Shown: one piece after another, positions 59,536 through 64,000 of the stretch
Numbering within the stretch: the first letter of the stretch is position 1
How the letters are laid out: every line of letters begins with the position of its first letter
NCBI RefSeq assembly: GCF_002575655.3
Contig: NC_053037.3
Span: forward strand, 249,087,135-249,151,134
Reading direction: 5' to 3'
Length of the DNA stretch: 64,000 nucleotides
From: Aegilops tauschii subsp. strangulata
Taxonomy: Eukaryota; Streptophyta; Magnoliopsida; Poales; Poaceae
The notes under the pieces: generated by a model
The model's input: only the letters and a program-made list of their open reading frames with translations
Told to the model about the DNA's origin: nothing
Databases searched by the model: none
Translations under genes and position numbers: made by a program

Positions 59536-60544
59536 TGATGCGGAGCATCCCAAGGTCTTCACCATGGACCCACCATCGTCTCACCAATTGCCTAGTGGAC
59601 CCGTGACACGAGCACGTGCAAGAGCTCTCGAAACCGAGGTGACATCTCTCCTCTCACAATTCCACTTCGATGAACATGAGACATGGCTACTACCTCAAAC
59701 GGAGACGTTGTGCATACTCAGGTATCAAGGAGTTAGCCATGGAGACACTAAGGAGCAAGGAGAATCCGAAGAGGAAGATGGACGTGAAGACGGAGAAGAA
59801 GAAGGGCAAAGTCAGCAGAAGCCCGGACGATCCGGACCACCGTCCGGACGATCTGGCCCCAGCCCGGACGATCCGGCTACCTCGCCCAAGGACACCCGAA
59901 GCTTCACCACGAAGCCGGATCATCCGGACCCAGGCCCGGATCATCCGGCCACACCCGGACGTCCGGACCAGGCCCCGGACATCCAGACCCTCCGCTGCGG
60001 CCACGACACAGCCGGATCATCCGGACGCCGACCCGGTTCATCCGGGCTCCCGAAGGCCGGATCATCCGGACCAACATCCGGATCATCCGGACAGTGCCTG
60101 CGTGCATGATGTTGGGCCGAGGCCCATGTACCCCTTCGCCCCCAACCTCTCTATATATGACTCCTCCACCTCTTTCTAGGGTCAGCATTGGTTTAGCTCA
60201 TATGTGAGGATAGCTTTTGCTCAACCATACGGATCATCTCCTCGAGAGAGACCGCGGCCCCTCTACGGAGAAGATCCCCTTGGATTCAAGACCCCCTCTT
60301 GGGTGGCCCCATCAAGACCTCCTTCTAGGAGAAGAACCGGTTACCCTGTGTATCATCCTTTGTTGGATTTGAATCTTGTATCCCCTCTCGTGTCTCGAGG
60401 ATCTAGCATATGTGTGACTATATCTTGTTGGTTTAGTGATTTCTCTTGTGTTTTCCCTCGTTCCCCCCTCGTGTTCTTCGTGTTCATAGTCGGGATCCGC
60501 TCCTTTCGTGAAAGATCGGCCATTTAGGGTTCCACCCGACATTA
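59536..60544 (+). repeat. Gypsy-C 3' LTR
   Basis: 1009 bp, following the ccaagggaggggaga purine tract. TATATATG near 60151. The terminal CATCA is mutated to CATTA. Confidence 0.93.
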
Positions 60545-60549
60545 GCTAA

Positions 60550-60671
60550 GCTAGAAATAAACATGCATGCAAGTTTAGGCGCCAGCGCTTTATTTTATTA
60601 TCTTTGCACAGGGTCTGCGCCTGGCTTTGTACAAAGGGTTGCATGCACATCGGCAAGGCTTGTACAAAAGG
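60550..60671. other. Spacer between Gypsy-C and Gypsy-D
   Basis: A short sequence belonging to whatever Gypsy-C inserted into (probably Gypsy-F interior). It separates two tail-to-tail LTRs. Confidence 0.5.
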
Positions 60672-61565
60672 TGATGTAGGGTGGAACCCTAAGTGGAGAT
60701 CTTTCACGATTTGGAGGTGATCCCACGAAGAACACGAAGAACACGAGGGGAATCACGAGAGAATCACTCAAACCAACAAGAATGATCAGACGTATGCTAG
60801 ATGCAAGTACACATAGAGACCAGACAGTCCAAATCCAACAAAGGACGATACAAACGTTAACTAGTTCATCTCCGTGAGGTCTTGAGGGGTCATCCCATGA
60901 AGGGGTCTTGAATCCAAGGTGGATCTTCTCCGAAGAGGCTGCGGTTTCTCTAGATGGTGTAGATCCGTATGGATGAGCAAAGCTCTGTCTCAAATGAACT
61001 ATACCTATGCTAACCCTAACTAGGAGGAGGAGGGGGTCTATATATAGTGCTAAGCAATGAAGGGGTAAGTGAGGGGAGAAGGGGTACACGGGCCTCGGCC
61101 CAAGTCATGCACGTAGGCAAAGGCCGGATGATCCGGGTCCTCGTCCGGATGATCCGGCTCCGCCGGGTGGATTCTGCAAGCTTCGGGTGCCGTGGCTGTG
61201 GGATTACCCGGATGATCCGAGGGGCATCCGGATGATCCCGCTGAGTCCGGATGATCCGGACGGAGGTCCGGACGTCCGGGCTGACTCTAGCAGCCGCTCC
61301 GTCTTCTTCTCCTGTCTTCTGTCTTCTCTTCCATGCTTGGCCTTGGTCCTTTGAATCTCCATGGTCATCTCATATGAGCCTGAGTATACACAAGGTCCAT
61401 CCATGAGGTAGTAACCATGTCTCTTATGTGGAAAGTGACGGTTCAAAGAGGAGTGAGTTCACCTTGTGTCCAATGGCGTATGGTCGAGGTCTCATCGTAT
61501 GTCCTCTTGGGGCTTGGGGAGTAGTCGAAGTGTACATGGGGATGATCGTAGGATGCTTCGCATCA
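60672..61565 (-). repeat. Gypsy-D 3' LTR (related to the Gypsy-C LTR, opposite strand)
   Basis: 894 bp. Plus-strand start tgatgtagggtggaaccc is the reverse complement of the Gypsy-C LTR end, and its right edge ggatgcttcgcatca is the reverse complement of a TGATGCGAAGCATCC start. A pyrimidine run tctctcctcccg (minus-strand polypurine tract) follows at 61566. Minus-strand TATATATA near 61039-61046. CCGGATGATCCGG motifs occur at 61120-61285. Only this LTR is in the window. Confidence 0.9.
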
Positions 61566-61588
61566 TCTCTCCTCCCGTGGGAAAGATC

Positions 61589-62289
61589 TCACCTCGGATC
61601 GTGATCCTCATCACCATGGAAACGGTTGTTGTGGACGAACTTGTAGTTGGACGTAGATGAAGGTATTGCGCAATCCAAGTACTCCAAGGTGTCTCCGGTA
61701 TGTGGTACATGCAAAATGAGCAAACACAAAGTACACTCGGAAATACAATGGTTAGCGTGCACAAGGTGTCCATCAAGTAAGTGTGAGTCCGTTCGGCAAG
61801 ATTGTTCGTGACAAAGCGCATGAAGCTTATCAGGATGATATAGAATGATATGCAAAGCATTCATGGGAGCAAAAGTATTTGTAGTACGCACGAAGGTGTT
61901 GGGAATGTGATTAATGCTACCATTGTGCAAAATGATGTCATAATGGGACGATTTATCAAAAGCATGAACATGGTAATTGGTGCTCAATGTGATTATGTTG
62001 TCATGCAATTGATGTTGGGCAATATGATCATGATGTATGAATATGTCATCAAGAAAGATCACAACAAATTTGCTAAGAAAGTGCACAAGCTCATATATCA
62101 TGGATGACATGGAAATAGATGCAACAAGACAAGCATATTGTGAGCCAATCCATGCATGGGGTGCAAACTTGGGGTGAGTATGATATGTCCATCGAGCATG
62201 ACATGTGTGAGCACAATCAACAAATATGGACGTGTTGGTGCAATGTGTCAAAGGAGTGTTGATGTACCAATGCTCGATGTCGTGGCATG
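61589..62289 (-). CDS. Gypsy-D compressed pol-like ORF (3' part)
   Basis: An open frame of at least 220 codons (62251-61589), continuous with sequence up to the hAT site at 62290. It contains FVVIFLDDIFIHHD (RT catalytic-motif-like), many His residues, the ANHCISE segment and the HGDEDHDPR terminus. RNase H, most of RT and the integrase core are absent. The frame ends close to the LTR. It might be a neutral remnant kept open by composition, or a novel product of a non-autonomous element. No ATG is secure. Confidence 0.45.
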
Positions 62290-62297
62290 ATTGGAGG

Positions 62298-63019
62298 TAG
62301 GGGTGGGCGTTCGGTATAAACTGAAATTTCGGTTTCTACCATTCGGTTTATATTTAAATTCGGTTTGCAAAACCAAAAACCCAAATTGGTAACTCAAAAT
62401 AACTAACCAAAAATTCGGTTAACCGACAATTCGGTACGGTTTTCGGTTTACACCGATTAGACCATGCTTTGAAGGACTGTGCCAAGGGCATACTCTTATA
62501 TAGCGAGAAATATTTGCCTCACGTCATCGGCCAGGCGAGGTGGGACTAAAGAAATATATGGTGTCTCTGATTATCTTCACATGCGGGCTAGCATGGATCC
62601 ACGTGATCGGCCCATGGTCAAAGAAAGTCACGTCTGGGCTACTGACTGGCTGCGTGGCAACGTTGAGGCTTTGCCCTATTAAAAAAAATCAACTCTAGGC
62701 CTTCATCGAAGGGAAGTGTGGCAGGCTGCGCAGTGCGCAGAGGAAAGATGGACAGCGCGCCGCTCCACTGTAGTTTTTCGTCTGTGTACTGTTTCTTTTG
62801 TCAGTTTGGGTAGTCTGCGTACTGTCTATGTGTCTCACATACGTTGTGTTCGATTTTGTTTCGGCTAACCGAACTACAAACCGAACAAACCGAACCTTGT
62901 TCGGTTAGTACAAGCAGAAACCGAATTTTTATATATTATTGATAAAAACTGAAAATTCGGTTTTTTCGGTTTCGGCTTCAGTCTGGTGTCCGGTTTGTCG
63001 GTTTTTATTCCCACCCCTA
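62298..63019. mobile_element. hAT-type non-autonomous element
   Basis: 722 bp with TIRs TAGGGGTGGG / CCCACCCCTA and the perfect 8-bp TSD ATTGGAGG (62290-62297 and 63020-63027). Internal subterminal words (attcggttt, aaaccgaa) recur near both ends. There is no transposase ORF; the ORF at 62479-62682 is short and unrecognised. Confidence 0.93.
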
Positions 63020-63027
63020 ATTGGAGG

Positions 63028-63494
63028 TCCGAAGGTGCATCCAATAAGTCCGAGCGCTCCTCAATTTGAAGGTCCATAGAGCCAATCTCCAATGTCAGTC
63101 CTCCATTCGCGATATGTATCATGTAGACAACAAGAAGGAAACAACAATGACAAAATGACCTATCCAATATGCACATTTGAGGATGGCTCGAATGGAAGGA
63201 GGTCACCTTTAGGAATGTCTCAAGGTTGTTGGAGTTGCGCATCTTGTATGCCTTCACATAGCCAATATGTCTCATGATGGTACCGCCTTGTGAATCCTTC
63301 AAAACGAAAGAACATGACAAACACTCGGAGAAACAAATGAGGTTAGTGCAAATACAACACCTATCATTCGTGTGGTGAAATACCCAACAAGTGTTTTCAT
63401 CATTCTTAATCATAAGAAAGTACAAGATGTGGCATGGTATGAAAGCATATGATGCAACTACAACCAATGACATGAGGCTCAAGTAAACAAGCAT
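63028..63494 (-). CDS. Gypsy-D ORF, part upstream of the hAT insertion
   Basis: An open minus-strand frame from about 63494 (hydrophobic start MLVYLSLMSLVVVASYAF) to the hAT target. Removing the hAT element and one TSD would leave it in frame with the ORF ending at 61589 (about 392 codons in total), so the hAT split a long open frame. Function unknown. Confidence 0.4.
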
Positions 63495-63984
63495 GCTTCA
63501 CAAGTAATATGTCCAAGTCTCCGAGATAGATAAGCATAGCATGGGTGCACTCACTATAATGGCATATGAGAGGTGCAACTAATGGAGAAAAGAGACAATG
63601 ATCAAGATATATCACGTGAGAGGCATGAATATATATGTCATCAACCCAAGAAAGCGAATAAGAATGGAACATGGGTGATGCAACAAAGCAAGCAATCATA
63701 GTGATCAAGTCATGCAAGCTAGTAGTGCGAAGATGCAACGTACTAGAAGGAATCATGGTAAGCATGTCATGTGTGCAAATAGTGGGCATGAATAATGCGC
63801 ATGACATATCACAAGCATGAAAGCAAGATATGAGCAAAATATCATCAATGTATTGGCAAGAAGTCCTATGTAAAGAGCAATTGAACAATATGACTCTCCC
63901 AACACAAGAATCAACAATAGCATGTGGCGCATGGTAAACATGGCAATAGCAACAAGGATCTCCACCAAGCATGCAAATACACAT
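63406..63984 (-). CDS. Gypsy-D unknown His/Cys/Met-rich ORF
   Basis: A 192-codon open frame overlapping the previous ORF in another frame. It contains YIDDILLISC and WVDDIYIHAS, each reminiscent of the RT Y-x-D-D box, but no full domain. It may be a decayed RT, or chance openness from the CAT-rich composition. No promoter or confident start seen. Confidence 0.3.
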   Translation of the reverse strand: MCICMLGGDPCCYCHVYHAPHAIVDSCVGRVILFNCSLHRTSCQYIDDILLISCFHACDMSCALFMPTICTHDMLTMIPSSTLHLRTTSLHDLITMIACFVASPMFHSYSLSWVDDIYIHASHVIYLDHCLFSPLVAPLICHYSECTHAMLIYLGDLDILLVKHACLLEPHVIGCSCIICFHTMPHLVLSYD

Positions 63985-64000
63985 AGAAGTAGTATAATGT

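Larger units (their letters stand above)
48389..60109 (+). pseudogene. Gypsy-C pol, split by CRM-B
   Basis: Segment 1 (48389-50659) has protease IIDGGSCHN near 48550, RT with YFDDILVFSK near 49700 and RNase [14 protein letters not shown] 48863-48865 and TGA 50042-50044 (probably from TGG) interrupt one otherwise constant frame. CRM-B enters just after the KICIPE motif (50642-50659). Segment 2 resumes at 58424 with the integrase zinc finger ([14 protein letters not shown]), the catalytic core ([21 protein letters not shown]) and a C-terminal domain, all uninterrupted to TGA 60107-60109 inside the 3' LTR. The last ~190 codons are LTR-encoded (a TRARARALE motif, then the palindrome-encoded repeats). 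Confidence 0.92.
44016..60544 (+). mobile_element. Gypsy-C: complete Ty3/gypsy retrotransposon hosting CRM-B
   Basis: Perfect TSD GCTAA (44011-44015, 60545-60549). LTRs 1010 and 1009 bp begin TGATGCGGAGCATCCC and end CATCA (CATTA in the 3' copy). PBS at 45029-45041, purine tract at 59524-59535. Without CRM-B and one TSD the element is about 8.8 kb. Gag-pol is in gypsy order, and the pol frame runs into the 3' LTR, as in the CRM copies, but LTR and protein differ clearly from them. I cannot name the family. Confidence 0.93.
61566..64000 (-). mobile_element. Gypsy-D interior: reduced, probably non-autonomous
   Basis: The minus strand next to the LTR reads a FHGDEDHDPR block matching the end of the Gypsy-C integrase region (YHGDEDFDPR). 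Upstream of it are an RT-like FVVIFLDDI and a GHLVHANHCISE block resembling [13 protein letters not shown] of Gypsy-C, packed far closer together than in a full pol. The interior continues past the window edge and is interrupted by the hAT element. Confidence 0.7.

Overview
The window is plant nuclear DNA from a large grass genome, most likely Triticeae (wheat/Aegilops/barley type). It consists almost entirely of nested transposable elements, and I recognise no intact host gene. Two elements have the hallmarks of the centromeric CRM lineage of Ty3/gypsy retrotransposons (Cereba/CRW-like): LTRs of about 0.9 kb beginning TGATGAGGACATC, and a pol reading frame that runs on into the 3' LTR. This suggests a pericentromeric or centromeric origin. 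All family names are from memory and were not searched.

Layout. (1) 1-~19955: a CACTA-like DNA element with subterminal tandem repeats (84 bp at the left, 45 bp x7 at the right), a 1.4-kb tandem duplication at its left end and a 512-bp x ~6.4 tandem array. It carries four protein-coding units: an ORF with a coiled-coil C-terminus, a minus-strand charged/helical ORF, an Ala-rich/acidic ORF and a GRF zinc-finger gene. No transposase is visible. The GRF gene is split by a complete Ty1/copia element (Copia-1, 10107-18809, TSD GGTTG). (2) 19956-24598: unclassified sequence with a long pyrimidine-rich tract and a Stowaway MITE. (3) 24599-24928: a MITE cut by the next element. (4) 24929-40879: Copia-2 on the minus strand, same family as Copia-1, truncated at the right; its left LTR holds CRM element A (26027-33750, TSD GTATG). 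(5) From 40880: the 3' LTR and part of the interior of a minus-strand Ty3/gypsy element (Gypsy-F), carrying an antisense B3-domain-like gene with two premature stops. (6) 44016-60544: Gypsy-C on the plus strand (TSD GCTAA), whose pol is interrupted by CRM element B (50660-58418). (7) 60672-64000: Gypsy-D on the minus strand, with LTRs related to Gypsy-C, a heavily reduced interior and a hAT-type insertion (62298-63019, TSD ATTGGAGG).

How the parts relate. Nesting gives a relative chronology: host elements first (CACTA, Copia-2, Gypsy-F, Gypsy-C, Gypsy-D), then inserts (Copia-1, CRM-A, CRM-B, hAT). CRM-B looks youngest (equal 917-bp LTRs, roughly 2% apart by eye). Comparing CRM-A with CRM-B shows a clean 112-bp GT...AG gap that looks like a spliced intron overlapping the gag start. 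Many premature stops are C-to-T or G-to-A changes, as expected for heavily methylated DNA.
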